From Marinobacter nauticus (lineage in GTDB: Bacteria; Pseudomonadota; Gammaproteobacteria; Enterobacterales; Shewanellaceae), in the NCBI RefSeq assembly GCF_019801015.1, contig NZ_JAHVJZ010000003.1, positions 310,001 through 374,000 of the forward strand: a DNA stretch of 64,000 nt, read 5' to 3'. The position numbers and the translations under genes were made by a program. The notes beneath the pieces were generated by a model. It did no database searches. It saw only the letters and a program-made list of their open reading frames with translations, and was not told the origin of the DNA. This document shows, one piece after another, positions 9,094 through 17,703 of the stretch (position 1 is the stretch's first letter; each line of letters opens with the position of its first letter).

Positions 9094-9495
9094 TCAGGGA
9101 CGAGGATGATTGGCTGGCGCAAAGACCCAAATCTGGCTGGCAAAGTAGTTCACCCCCATGCCCGCCAGCACTCCGCCCACCAGAGCGATATAGGGACTGA
9201 TACCCTGCTGCCCCAATAGCATCAGCAGCAGCTGAAACACCCCAAGGTTGGGGATGGCCGCCACAACAGCACTGGCCAGTGCCTTACGCCATTGTAACCA
9301 GCGAGGCTGGCTGGGCCGGTCAGCGAACGTGAGCACGCGATTACCCAGCCAGGTGGTGCTGGCCGCAGCCACAAAGGCGATGGCACGGGACAGTTGCAGA
9401 GGCCAGCCCATCCCCTGCCACAACAGGGCAAAGCAGAGGCTGTCCACCACAAAGCCCAGGGCGCCTATCAGGGCGAAGCGGGCAAACCGGCTCAC
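9094..9495 (-). CDS. gtrA: GtrA-family membrane protein
   Basis: A 133-residue protein with four predicted membrane helices (about 7-27, 34-52, 71-92, 98-120), the full length of the GtrA family. GtrA proteins are thought to flip undecaprenyl-phosphate-linked sugars, or otherwise help lipid-linked sugar transfer across the inner membrane. It is the third gene of an operon. Its ATG overlaps the TGA of the upstream GT39 gene by 4 bases (ATGA), implying translational coupling. With the GtrB-like and GT39 genes it forms the set needed to charge, flip and transfer one sugar onto an envelope glycan. The substrate is unknown. Confidence 0.85.
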   Translation of the reverse strand: MSRFARFALIGALGFVVDSLCFALLWQGMGWPLQLSRAIAFVAAASTTWLGNRVLTFADRPSQPRWLQWRKALASAVVAAIPNLGVFQLLLMLLGQQGISPYIALVGGVLAGMGVNYFASQIWVFAPANHPRP

Positions 9496-10877
9496 TGCAC
9501 CGCCTCACAGCCATACAGCACCCGTTTACCGCTTTGGCGCAACGGCTCACACTGTAACCGCTTGCTCTCCAGCGGCTCAGACAGTGCCGCCGGGCGACCG
9601 GCCAGGTAAAACCGCCCCTGCACCGGAAGTTGCTCCAGACTGTTCGCCTCCAGCGCTTTACCCTCAGAATAGAACTGGCCGGAGAACGGCCGCTTCTGCC
9701 AGTAGTAGAGGGGCGCTTCGGGCAACGCTGCCAGCAGAGCTTTGTCGCTTTTCCGGTCCCGCAGCTCGTGGCTCTGCAACGCCACCACCGCCACCAGCAA
9801 CAATACCGGGGTCACCAAACTGGCACCGGCCACCACCTTCATCTCCCGCTCACTGACCAGGCTGGCGATCAGCAGCGCCAACCCGGGGATCCCCGGCAGC
9901 ACATAGGCGGGCAGGATGTTCCCTGCCATGGTAAACAGCAGCATTGGGGCGAGGGTCCACATCACTAAATAGCTGAGCCAGGGATGGTTGACCCCGGCCT
10001 GACAAACCCGGGCGCGACGCCAGACCAGCCAGGGCAGCAACAGCGACCAGGGCAGCGCACTGTAGAGCCAGAACAGCCAGATGGTGCCCCGGGGCTCATC
10101 GTGGGCGGACCCATACAGGTCACCCTGCCAGCCACTTTCCACAAATCGGGAAAAATGCTCCCCCACCAGGAAGTAGTCGAGAAAGCCTGGCGTGGCCTGT
10201 TCCGCGAGGTAATACCATGGCCCGGCCATCGCCAGCATCAGTGCGGTCCCGGACAGCAGCGGGAAGCGGCGCCAAAGCACCTGAAAGGTTCCGGTAAATC
10301 CGTGTTGAAGCAGCAACCAGGGCCCCACTGCCAATGCCATCAGAACGATCACCACCGGCCCCTTGGCGAGCAGGCCAACCGCCAGCCCCGCGAACGACAG
10401 GTAGCCCCAGTAATACTGGCCCTGCCAGCCCAGATAGAACCCCATCATGGCGAGAGTCAGGCCCAGAGTCAGCGCCATATCGGTCATCACTGCGCCGCTG
10501 GCGATGGCAAAGATGGCGCAACTGGCCAGCACCAGTGCGGTCAATGCCGGATTGATCCCCTGCCGACGGGCCAGGCTGACCACCAGCGCCAACGTCAGCA
10601 GACCGGCTATCCAGTGCGGCACCCGGGCCGCAAACTCGCTGTCCCCCATCAGGCTCATGGCCCCGGCACTCATCCAGGTATGCAGCGGCGGCTTGCCCCA
10701 GAACGGCACACCATAATCGAACTGTGGTGTCAGCCAGTTGCCGGTTTCCACCATGATGCGTGCCATCTCACCGTATCGGGCTTCTGTGGTGTCCATCAGT
10801 GGATACAGCCCAAGCGACGCCAATCGAACCAGCAACGCAAACGCCGCCAAAAACCACAAAGTACGGGTGCGGATCAT
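9492..10877 (-). CDS. GT39-family (ArnT/PMT-like) glycosyltransferase
   Basis: A 461-residue polytopic membrane enzyme. The N-terminal signature DTTEARYGEMARIMVETGNW followed by PFWGKPPLHTW is that of ArnT/PMT-like GT-C transferases, including the acidic periplasmic loop that carries the catalytic acidic residues. About 11-12 membrane helices can be seen before a soluble tail from about 385. Such enzymes move a sugar from a polyprenyl-phosphate donor to lipid A, O-antigen or protein on the periplasmic side. The start at 10877 overlaps the upstream stop by 4 bases; an open frame continues upstream, but it merely reads through the gtrB-like gene. The acceptor cannot be told; it is not clearly ArnT itself. 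Confidence 0.85.
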   Translation of the reverse strand: MIRTRTLWFLAAFALLVRLASLGLYPLMDTTEARYGEMARIMVETGNWLTPQFDYGVPFWGKPPLHTWMSAGAMSLMGDSEFAARVPHWIAGLLTLALVVSLARRQGINPALTALVLASCAIFAIASGAVMTDMALTLGLTLAMMGFYLGWQGQYYWGYLSFAGLAVGLLAKGPVVIVLMALAVGPWLLLQHGFTGTFQVLWRRFPLLSGTALMLAMAGPWYYLAEQATPGFLDYFLVGEHFSRFVESGWQGDLYGSAHDEPRGTIWLFWLYSALPWSLLLPWLVWRRARVCQAGVNHPWLSYLVMWTLAPMLLFTMAGNILPAYVLPGIPGLALLIASLVSEREMKVVAGASLVTPVLLLVAVVALQSHELRDRKSDKALLAALPEAPLYYWQKRPFSGQFYSEGKALEANSLEQLPVQGRFYLAGRPAALSEPLESKRLQCEPLRQSGKRVLYGCEAVQ

Positions 10878-11878
10878 TGCTGAGCCTCCTGCGCCGCGCG
10901 AATGCTCTGACGCGGGTGCTCGGTCACTTCGCCCACCAGGTAGTTGGGACGGGCTTTTGCCTCGATGTAGACCCTGCCCAGGTACTCCCCCAACAGCCCC
11001 ATCGCCAGCAGCTGAACGCCACCCAGTGCCAGAATCGCCACCATCAGTGAGGGGTAGCCCGCCACCGACTCTCCCCAAATCAGGGTTTTGGCCACCACCC
11101 AGGCGCCATACAGAAACGCGCTGGTGGCCACGGTTAGCCCCGCCCAGGTGGCCAGACGCAGTGGCCGGATACTGAATGCGGTGATGCCATCCATCGCCAG
11201 TCCGATCAACTTGGTGTAGTTCCATTTGGTGTCACCGGCTTGTCGGGGGTCCCGATCAAACTGCAGGGTGATCTGGCGAAACCCCGGCCAGGCAAACAGG
11301 CCTTTCATGTAGCGATTGCGCTCAGGCAGCGCGTTGATCTGGTCCACCACCTGGCGGCTGAGGAGGCGAAAGTCACCGACGTTCTCCGGGATCGGCATCT
11401 CGGAGAGCCAATTGAGGATGCGGTAATAGGCGGCGGCGGAGGTTCGCTTGAACCAACTCTCGCCGAGCCGGCGACGGCGCTGCATGTTGACCACGTCATA
11501 GCCTTCCCGCCACTTGGCCAGCATTTCAGGAATCAGCTCCGGCGGATCCTGCAGGTCAGCGTCCAGCAGAATCACCGACTGGCCACGGGCGTAGCTGAGG
11601 CCGGCGCTCATCGCTGCCTCTTTACCAAAGTTGCGACTGAGCGACAGGCACAGGTGCTCGCTGCTGCTGGCGGGCAGGGCTTGCGCCATCTGGTGGCTGC
11701 CATCCACGCTGCCATCATCGACGTAGACGATTTCGCAGCGCTCCGGCAGGCTGTCCAATACCATCGTCAAGCGGCTGTGCAGTGAGGGCAGAACTTCGGT
11801 TTCGTTGTAGAGGGGGACGATCACACTCAGGGTGATGGGGGTGATTTCACCCTTAGGTAAGGCTTTGAGTTTCAGCAT
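10874..11878 (-). CDS. gtrB: GtrB-like polyprenyl-phosphate glycosyltransferase
   Basis: A 334-residue GT2 enzyme of the DPM1/GtrB/ArnC type, which loads a sugar from a nucleotide donor onto undecaprenyl phosphate at the cytoplasmic face. The Rossmann-like GT-A domain (about 15-235) contains VYVDDGSVDGS and the DADLQDPPELI metal/donor site. Two C-terminal membrane helices (about 238-262 and 272-300) anchor it. First gene of the three-gene operon, with a 4-base overlap to the next gene. The start at 11878 has only a weak GAGA ribosome site. It is divergent from the response regulator (131-base gap), so that pair probably controls it. That is inference. Confidence 0.87.
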   Translation of the reverse strand: MLKLKALPKGEITPITLSVIVPLYNETEVLPSLHSRLTMVLDSLPERCEIVYVDDGSVDGSHQMAQALPASSSEHLCLSLSRNFGKEAAMSAGLSYARGQSVILLDADLQDPPELIPEMLAKWREGYDVVNMQRRRRLGESWFKRTSAAAYYRILNWLSEMPIPENVGDFRLLSRQVVDQINALPERNRYMKGLFAWPGFRQITLQFDRDPRQAGDTKWNYTKLIGLAMDGITAFSIRPLRLATWAGLTVATSAFLYGAWVVAKTLIWGESVAGYPSLMVAILALGGVQLLAMGLLGEYLGRVYIEAKARPNYLVGEVTEHPRQSIRAAQEAQQ

Positions 11879-12009
11879 CGGTCTCTCACAATAGGGGAAT
11901 TGCGGCCACTTGGCCCGATGACGCCGATTTTCCAGAGCCTCCGTGTAAAAAACGTTGTCGACATTTTTTTCACGTCGGCCACCCGATCCTGAGTGAACGG
12001 AAACGCAAT

Positions 12010-12702
12010 ATGACGACCCAGGTGTTGAAACGACTTCTTTTGGTGGAAGACAATCGTGATGTTGCCGGCATCATCTTTGACTTTTTTGAAGCCCAGGGAG
12101 TGGTGCTGGATTACGCCGATAATGGTGAACTGGGGCTGGTGCTGGCCCGTGAAAACGACTTTGACGCCATCATTCTGGACCTGATGCTGCCCAGAATGGA
12201 CGGCCGTACCCTGTGCCAGAAGCTCCGTCAGGAGGGCAAGCGCACGCCGGTGCTGATGCTCACCGCACTGGGCAGCCGCGAAGATACCCTGACCGGCTTT
12301 GAGTGCGGCGCCGATGATTACCTGGCCAAGCCCTTCGATCTGGATATCCTGCAGGCCCGCCTCACCGCTCTGGTGCGGCGTTTCCGCGGTCAGGTCACAC
12401 CGATGGAACGCACCTTTGGCGAGTTGGTTCTGAACCCCAATACCCGCTCTGCAACCCGACGGGGACGCCCTCTTGCGCTGAATCCGACCACCTACACCAT
12501 CCTTGAGCTGCTGTGTCGTGCTGCCCCGGAGATCGTCACCCGCGAATCCCTGTGTGAAGCCTTGTGGCCCGATGGTGAACCCAATAATGAAGTGCTCCGG
12601 AGCCACATCTACCAGCTGCGTAATCAGCTGGATCGGCCCTTCCCGGTGCCGATGCTGGTCACCGTACCCAAAGTGGGCTTCCGCCTGGAGATCCCGGAAT
12701 GA
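12010..12702 (+). CDS. OmpR/PhoB-family response regulator
   Basis: A 230-residue DNA-binding regulator. The receiver domain (about 7-120) has the acidic pair E13-D14, phosphoacceptor D57, T85 and K107. The winged-helix output domain (about 130-228) ends VTVPKVGFRLE, typical of OmpR-type proteins. It overlaps the histidine kinase by 4 bases (ATGA), so the two form a transcriptionally and translationally coupled pair. It is divergent from the gtrB-like operon across 131 bases. By analogy with PhoP, PmrA and similar systems that control envelope glycan genes, it may regulate that operon. The signal is unknown. Confidence 0.9.
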   Translation: MTTQVLKRLLLVEDNRDVAGIIFDFFEAQGVVLDYADNGELGLVLARENDFDAIILDLMLPRMDGRTLCQKLRQEGKRTPVLMLTALGSREDTLTGFECGADDYLAKPFDLDILQARLTALVRRFRGQVTPMERTFGELVLNPNTRSATRRGRPLALNPTTYTILELLCRAAPEIVTRESLCEALWPDGEPNNEVLRSHIYQLRNQLDRPFPVPMLVTVPKVGFRLEIPE

Positions 12703-13964
12703 ACCATCACTCCACCGCCACCATGACCCGAAAACTGGCCTTGCTGTTTGCCGGCCTGTCGGTGCTGGTTGGTCTGGTGCTATACCTGCTGTTCCGCGAA
12801 GCGATCATGCTGGCCGAAGACAACGTCAGCCTGCGCCATCTGGAAGCCAACCGGGGATTTGCCGAAGCCCTCTACCTGACCGGCGCCAGCGGGCCTCAAC
12901 AGGTGGATGAAGTCACTTTTGCCTACAACAACCCGGATCACCTGCCCGAGTTCGTGGAGGATGAATACCGCTTTGCCGTCAAGCTGCAAACCGAGTTCTC
13001 CACCGATTACGGCGAGTTTTTCTTTCTGGCTGACCGCTATCGCGACGGTAACGAGATCAAGCCGATCTACCTGTTAGCGCATGCCGAGCCACTGGAGCTT
13101 ACCGAGCATGAAGGCGGCCTTATCAGCCTGGTGATTCTGGCGATCACCGTGGTGCTGCTCACCTGCTTTGGTGCCGTTCTGGTGCGCTTGTCAGCACGGC
13201 TAATCCAGCCGGTTAACGACCTGAGTCAGCAGTTGGCCGCCCACCAGGGAGACCCCGAGCGTCCCTTTTCCGTCTCTCCCGGTGCGGCCAGAGAGTTCGT
13301 TGAACTGAAGGAGCAGCTCAACCATTACCGCCGCGAGGTGAACCGACTGCTGAAACGGGAGCAGGCCTTCGCCCGCTACACCAGCCACGAGTTACGGACC
13401 CCGCTCACCATTATTCGCGGTGCAGCCCGGTTGCTGGACAGCGACGCTCAGCCGGAGTTTCGCCAGCGTCAGCAGCAGCGCATCACTACCGCTGCGGGTC
13501 GGATGGAGGAAACGGTCGAGGCCCTACTGAGCCTGGTGCGTTATGAGCGGGATGAAGAGTCGGTACAACGCCCGCTGAGCGGCGATGAGCTGGAGCGGAT
13601 CCTGGAGCAAAATCGATCCGCTGCTCTGGGCAAACCGATCGAGTTTCAGGTCGATGTGGCCGCAACGCCGATCATCAATGCCTCGGAGGCGGTGACCGCC
13701 ATGGTGGTTGGCAACCTGATCCGCAACGCCATTGGCGCGACGGAGCAAGGCACCATCCGTCTTGAGATGGACGCCAACAGCCTGACCATCAGCGACACCG
13801 GCGTGGGATTGGGCGAGACATCCGACAGCGCCGAAGGCCACGGTCTGGGGCTGCTGATTGTGACGGATCTTTGTCAGCGTTACGGCTGGCAATTCTGCCT
13901 CAGGAACCGTCCGCAGGGGGGCTGCCTTGCTCAGGTGCGGTTTTCGGACCCAGTAAACCACTGA
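12699..13964 (+). CDS. Sensor histidine kinase
   Basis: A 421-residue membrane kinase partner of the preceding regulator. Membrane helices lie at about 12-32 and 141-163 and enclose a roughly 108-residue periplasmic sensor domain rich in acidic residues and aromatics. A HAMP-like linker follows (164-215), then HisKA with the phospho-His H230 in SHELRTP, and an HATPase domain with N-box NLIRNAIGA and G-boxes DTGVGLG and GHGLGL. The sensor domain is not one I recognise. The last 65 bases overlap the convergent FUSC-family gene tail to tail. Confidence 0.9.
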   Translation: MNHHSTATMTRKLALLFAGLSVLVGLVLYLLFREAIMLAEDNVSLRHLEANRGFAEALYLTGASGPQQVDEVTFAYNNPDHLPEFVEDEYRFAVKLQTEFSTDYGEFFFLADRYRDGNEIKPIYLLAHAEPLELTEHEGGLISLVILAITVVLLTCFGAVLVRLSARLIQPVNDLSQQLAAHQGDPERPFSVSPGAAREFVELKEQLNHYRREVNRLLKREQAFARYTSHELRTPLTIIRGAARLLDSDAQPEFRQRQQQRITTAAGRMEETVEALLSLVRYERDEESVQRPLSGDELERILEQNRSAALGKPIEFQVDVAATPIINASEAVTAMVVGNLIRNAIGATEQGTIRLEMDANSLTISDTGVGLGETSDSAEGHGLGLLIVTDLCQRYGWQFCLRNRPQGGCLAQVRFSDPVNH

Positions 13965-15969
13965 GTCGCTGATAGCGCTCCAGCAGCAGCGCCATCTGGT
14001 AAAGCACGAAGCCGGCACGATTGGGCTCCTGTTGCATCAGCTGCTCAGACAACCAGCTGGAGGTGCGGTCCAGTTCCGCAGGCCAGGAGTGGGCCGTTCC
14101 CTCCTGGGAGGACACCAGCACGCCGTAGGCCCGGTCAAACCCCTCGCGCAACCTGTCGGCCGTGTCGTCCGCCAGCACCACACCGCGGCGGGCAAAAGGT
14201 ACCACGGCGTTCAGATGACTCATGGCGCCCTTGTACTGCGCCAGCAGGGCCAGACTGGTTTCCTCATCCCGGTAGCCCGGCTCCTGCTTCATCTGCTGAA
14301 AGCTGGCTGTGAGGCTGATCCCCTGCTCATAGGCCAACCGCCGGGCCCGGGCCAACTGCACCGGTTGCACCGGCTTTCCGGCAAAGGCCATCAGCACCAG
14401 TTGCAGGTAACGATGAAGGTGAGCCAGCGCCTGACGCCGCAACACGGTCTGACGGCCCCCCTGCCACTGGGGCCAGAGCCAGCGAAACGCCGCAAACACC
14501 AGGGTGCAGCCTATCAGGGTGTCCATCATTCTCGGCAGCAGGATGGTGTCCCCGCCAATGCCAAAGTACTCGAACATCAGCACCAGCAGGGTGGTGGCAC
14601 TGGTGGTGGTCAGCCCGTGGTGCTGCCTCACCAGCGCCAAGGTCACCGGCACCAGCGTCAGCGCCATTATCAGGGCCGCCTGTCCGGTGAACCCCAGCCA
14701 CACCAACAGAGCGCCAATAGCCAGCCCGACAAAGGTGCCGGCGGCCCGCTGTCCCACTCGGTGGCGGGTCGCCACGTAGCTGCTTTGGGTCACCATTACG
14801 ATGGTGGTCAGTACCCAGTAGCTGTTCGCCATGCCCATATGCTGACTGATGGCCGCGCCCATCCCCAGCAGCACCGCCAGGCGCACCGCCCCCCGGGCCA
14901 CCGGCGAAGACCACCCCCACAGGCCCCGTATCCGGGCCCGCCAATCCGGTTCTGGTTGGGGCAGAAAATCCCGCTGATACAGCGGCGCAACCCGCTCCGC
15001 CAGCCGCGAAATCCGTCGCACGTTGTCCATCATGTAGTGCGCCACCATCCCCCGGGGCCCGCCACCTTCGGCGATCGGTGTTAACGCGGTAATCAGGGGT
15101 TCCGCCAGGGCCTGGTGGCGATCATCGCTCTGCAAGGGACGATGCTGGGCCAGATCTCTGGCCAGTCGGCGCAAGCGTGCGGAGACGGCGCGGGTCCAAT
15201 CCCGGTACAGAGGGAAAATGGTGGGGTCGGTAAAGAGCGCTTTGGTCTGCTCAGGATGGGGGGTCGCCTGCAGCCGCTCCTGCAGATCCACCGCCGCGAT
15301 AAAGGCGTTGCGCAACGGTCCTATCTGGCCCTGACGGCCAAAGGCCAACAGCTGCTGGCGACACAGGGCAATCTGGGTTCCGAGGGTGGAATCAAACTCA
15401 GCCGGCAGCCCCTTAGCCCGCAGTTGTCCGGGACGGGCGAGCAGGATCTGCGCCAGACTGTGGTAGACCGCTGAGAGGCTCTGTCGCAGGGGATAATGGC
15501 GCCATAGCCGGTACCACAGGGCACTGAAGATCATCAGCCAAAGCACGCACAGGCCGAAGTTCAGGGCCAGGGCCCAGGGCGCGCCCTGAGGGGCCGTGGC
15601 CAGGCCAGCCACCGCCATCACCAGCATCCCCATTCCCAAGCGGCCAGCCAGCTCTCCCCAGGCCGCCAGCGAACCCAGCAACAACCCGAGCAAAGCAAAC
15701 CACAACGGCAATATCCCGGGAAGGTGATGAGTCAGGGTAGCAGTGAGTCCGCTGGTCAGAATAAACCCCGCCAGACCAAGAGCAATGCGCCGCCACCAGA
15801 ACGGTGAGGGCTGGTCCAGTGCCGATACCAGCACCGCGGGCAGCGCCAGCATCGATAAAGCCGTGGGCGCAAGCAGGCCCAGAGGATAGGCCGCTGCCAG
15901 CGCCAGGATCAGAGCGAGGGTCAGTCTCAGAGACTGATTGAAAGCGGGATTAAACCAGAGCTTACGCAC
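13900..15969 (-). CDS. FUSC-family inner-membrane protein (YccS/YhfK-like)
   Basis: A 689-residue membrane protein with two blocks of helices (about 10-165 and 355-495), each followed by a soluble cytoplasmic region. This is the layout of the FUSC family (YccS, YhfK, AaeB), some members of which export aromatic acids. The central VLTTIVMVTQSSYVATRHRVGQRAAGT segment is the family's most recognisable block. No HlyD partner is adjacent, which argues against a simple AaeAB-type pump. The gene starts 6 bases downstream of ubiF on the same strand, so the two may share a transcript. Its 3' end overlaps the histidine kinase gene by 65 bases. Confidence 0.8.
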   Translation of the reverse strand: MRKLWFNPAFNQSLRLTLALILALAAAYPLGLLAPTALSMLALPAVLVSALDQPSPFWWRRIALGLAGFILTSGLTATLTHHLPGILPLWFALLGLLLGSLAAWGELAGRLGMGMLVMAVAGLATAPQGAPWALALNFGLCVLWLMIFSALWYRLWRHYPLRQSLSAVYHSLAQILLARPGQLRAKGLPAEFDSTLGTQIALCRQQLLAFGRQGQIGPLRNAFIAAVDLQERLQATPHPEQTKALFTDPTIFPLYRDWTRAVSARLRRLARDLAQHRPLQSDDRHQALAEPLITALTPIAEGGGPRGMVAHYMMDNVRRISRLAERVAPLYQRDFLPQPEPDWRARIRGLWGWSSPVARGAVRLAVLLGMGAAISQHMGMANSYWVLTTIVMVTQSSYVATRHRVGQRAAGTFVGLAIGALLVWLGFTGQAALIMALTLVPVTLALVRQHHGLTTTSATTLLVLMFEYFGIGGDTILLPRMMDTLIGCTLVFAAFRWLWPQWQGGRQTVLRRQALAHLHRYLQLVLMAFAGKPVQPVQLARARRLAYEQGISLTASFQQMKQEPGYRDEETSLALLAQYKGAMSHLNAVVPFARRGVVLADDTADRLREGFDRAYGVLVSSQEGTAHSWPAELDRTSSWLSEQLMQQEPNRAGFVLYQMALLLERYQRLSGLLGPKTAPEQGSPPADGS

Positions 15970-15975
15970 TGGTGA

Positions 15976-17142
15976 TTAAAGCCCCATGGCGTAGCGCATC
16001 ACCTGGTTCTTAATGGGTCCGGCATTTTGCGCAGCCAGCAACCCCAGGTTACGCACCAGTTTGAGCGGCGCGCGGTCATTGGAAAACAGGGTGTAGAACA
16101 GATCCATGGTGGACTGCATCAGCAGGTTGTCGCGACGGCGGGTACGTTCATACCGGGCCAGTACCGCTTCGCTGTCCCAGACCTCACCACAATCCTTGGC
16201 CTGGCCAAGCACCGCCGCCAGCTCCGCCACATCCTTAAAGCCCAGGTTCACGCCCTGGCCCGCCAGTGGGTTGATGGTGTGGGCCGCGTCTCCCAACAGC
16301 ACCAGACGATCGCGGAAGTAATGCTGAGCGTGCTGCCGGGTCAGGGGAAAGCTGCCACGGCCATCGATGCTGAACTCGCCAAGGCGGTCCGGAAACGCCT
16401 GAACGATGGCGGCTTTCAGTTCCTCATCGCTCATTCGCATCAGGGTGGCGACCTTTTGTGGGCTGTCGTACCACACCAGTGAACCGTGCGGACCGGCCAG
16501 TGGCAGAAACGCCCTCGGCCCTTCCGGTGTGAACTCCTGCCAGGTGATCGCCTGTTGCGGCTGCTCGGTGGTGATGTTTACCGCCAGGCAGTGGTGACGG
16601 TACTGCCAGCCAGTCAGGCCGATGCGGGCCGCGTCCCGAACCCGTGACCGCGCGCCATCACACCCCAGCAGCAAACGCCCACGCAAGGTGCGCTCCCCCA
16701 CCACCAGAAACGCGCCATTGGCATCCTGACCCATTTGGCTGGGCGCTTCACCGGTCAGCAGCGTGATGTTGTCCTGCTGGGCCATCGCCTGCCAAAGGCC
16801 CAGCTGCACCACCCGGTTTTCGATGATGTGGCCCAGGTGGGGGTGATTCAGCTCTTCAGCATCGAAACGCACTTCGCTTCGGGACCACTCCCAGGTGGCC
16901 AGCACCTGGTAGGGCGCCATCCGCATTTGCGCTATTGCATCCCAGGCGTGCAGTTCCTGAAGAAGCCGTTCGGACGCCGCGCTGATGGCGCTGACCCGCA
17001 GGTCCATCGGCTGCTCAGCGGCGAACGGTTCCGGCGTGTAAGCCTCGACAATGGCAACGGAAAAGCCGCGCTTAGCCAAAGCACAGGCGCTGACGGCGCC
17101 AACCATGCCCGCGCCAACTATGAGGATGTCGTACTGCTCCAT
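15976..17142 (-). CDS. ubiF: 2-octaprenyl-3-methyl-6-methoxy-1,4-benzoquinol hydroxylase
   Basis: A 388-residue FAD-dependent monooxygenase of aerobic ubiquinone synthesis. The N-terminal dinucleotide-binding motif GAGMVG, the DG motif (LLGCDGARSRVRDAA) and the GDAAHTINPLAGQGVN flavin motif mark the UbiH/UbiI/UbiF family. Several segments match UbiF in particular: DLRVSAISAASERLL, TWEWSRSEVRFDAEEL, WQEFTPEGPRAFLPL and the ending MRYAMGL. Position supports this, since ubiF is divergent from miaB in E. coli as here. The enzyme hydroxylates the benzoquinol ring at the inner membrane. Confidence 0.88.
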   Translation of the reverse strand: MEQYDILIVGAGMVGAVSACALAKRGFSVAIVEAYTPEPFAAEQPMDLRVSAISAASERLLQELHAWDAIAQMRMAPYQVLATWEWSRSEVRFDAEELNHPHLGHIIENRVVQLGLWQAMAQQDNITLLTGEAPSQMGQDANGAFLVVGERTLRGRLLLGCDGARSRVRDAARIGLTGWQYRHHCLAVNITTEQPQQAITWQEFTPEGPRAFLPLAGPHGSLVWYDSPQKVATLMRMSDEELKAAIVQAFPDRLGEFSIDGRGSFPLTRQHAQHYFRDRLVLLGDAAHTINPLAGQGVNLGFKDVAELAAVLGQAKDCGEVWDSEAVLARYERTRRRDNLLMQSTMDLFYTLFSNDRAPLKLVRNLGLLAAQNAGPIKNQVMRYAMGL

Positions 17143-17324
17143 GACGATGCGATTTCAGGACAGAAATAAGATGGCCCCATTCTATGTCAAAAGGGCGGCT
17201 TACGTAATAAAAGGTCAATGAGAGGGGTTCTACTCACATCCGCTTACATCTCATCCGGAGCCATCCGCAACCACCCCCTAAGCTCATCCTGTCTGAGTGA
17301 GGGAAGAGACCGAGGAGGCACGTC

Positions 17325-17627
17325 ATGAAAATCATTCCAGTTGTATTGGGCCTGGCACTGATCGCTCCTTCAGCCCTGGGAGCAAACACCCACTTTACCG
17401 TTTACGGCCACCGAGCCACTAACCCCATCGTCGAGGAGATCAATCAGGCTCGGGCCGTGATCCACTACGAGGTGGTGCTGGATGTGCAGCGTCAGGTTCA
17501 GGATACCCTGGCCGAATGGGGCAAGGCCTACCAGATCAATCAGCTGGCGCAAGAGGCTGAAGAGGAAGAGGTTACGGTGTCCGCTGCAGTCGATGCCGGT
17601 TTCATTCCCCGCCATTGCCAACCCTGA
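17325..17627 (+). CDS. Small secreted protein of unknown function
   Basis: I do not recognise this gene. It encodes 100 residues with a clear signal peptide (about 1-20, ending SALGA), so the mature part is about 80 residues and periplasmic or secreted. The mature part is likely helical and amphipathic (about 37-75), with an EEEE patch and one Cys near the C-terminus. A good GGAGG ribosome site sits 7 bases before the ATG, which supports real translation. It lies between divergent ubiF and miaB, where E. coli has no gene. The upstream gap 17143-17324 shows no other feature I can support. Confidence 0.6.
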   Translation: MKIIPVVLGLALIAPSALGANTHFTVYGHRATNPIVEEINQARAVIHYEVVLDVQRQVQDTLAEWGKAYQINQLAQEAEEEEVTVSAAVDAGFIPRHCQP

Positions 17628-17703
17628 GACCGCGCGATAACTGGTCAGCGTCCGCTTTCGGGTATAAAATACTCCGCTATTTTTTCCGGAGCGACGCTGA
17701 TTG

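Noticed and set aside
9984..10883. Plus-strand 299-codon frame opposite the GT39 gene
   Set aside because: Proline/glutamine/histidine-rich shadow of a polytopic membrane protein on the other strand.
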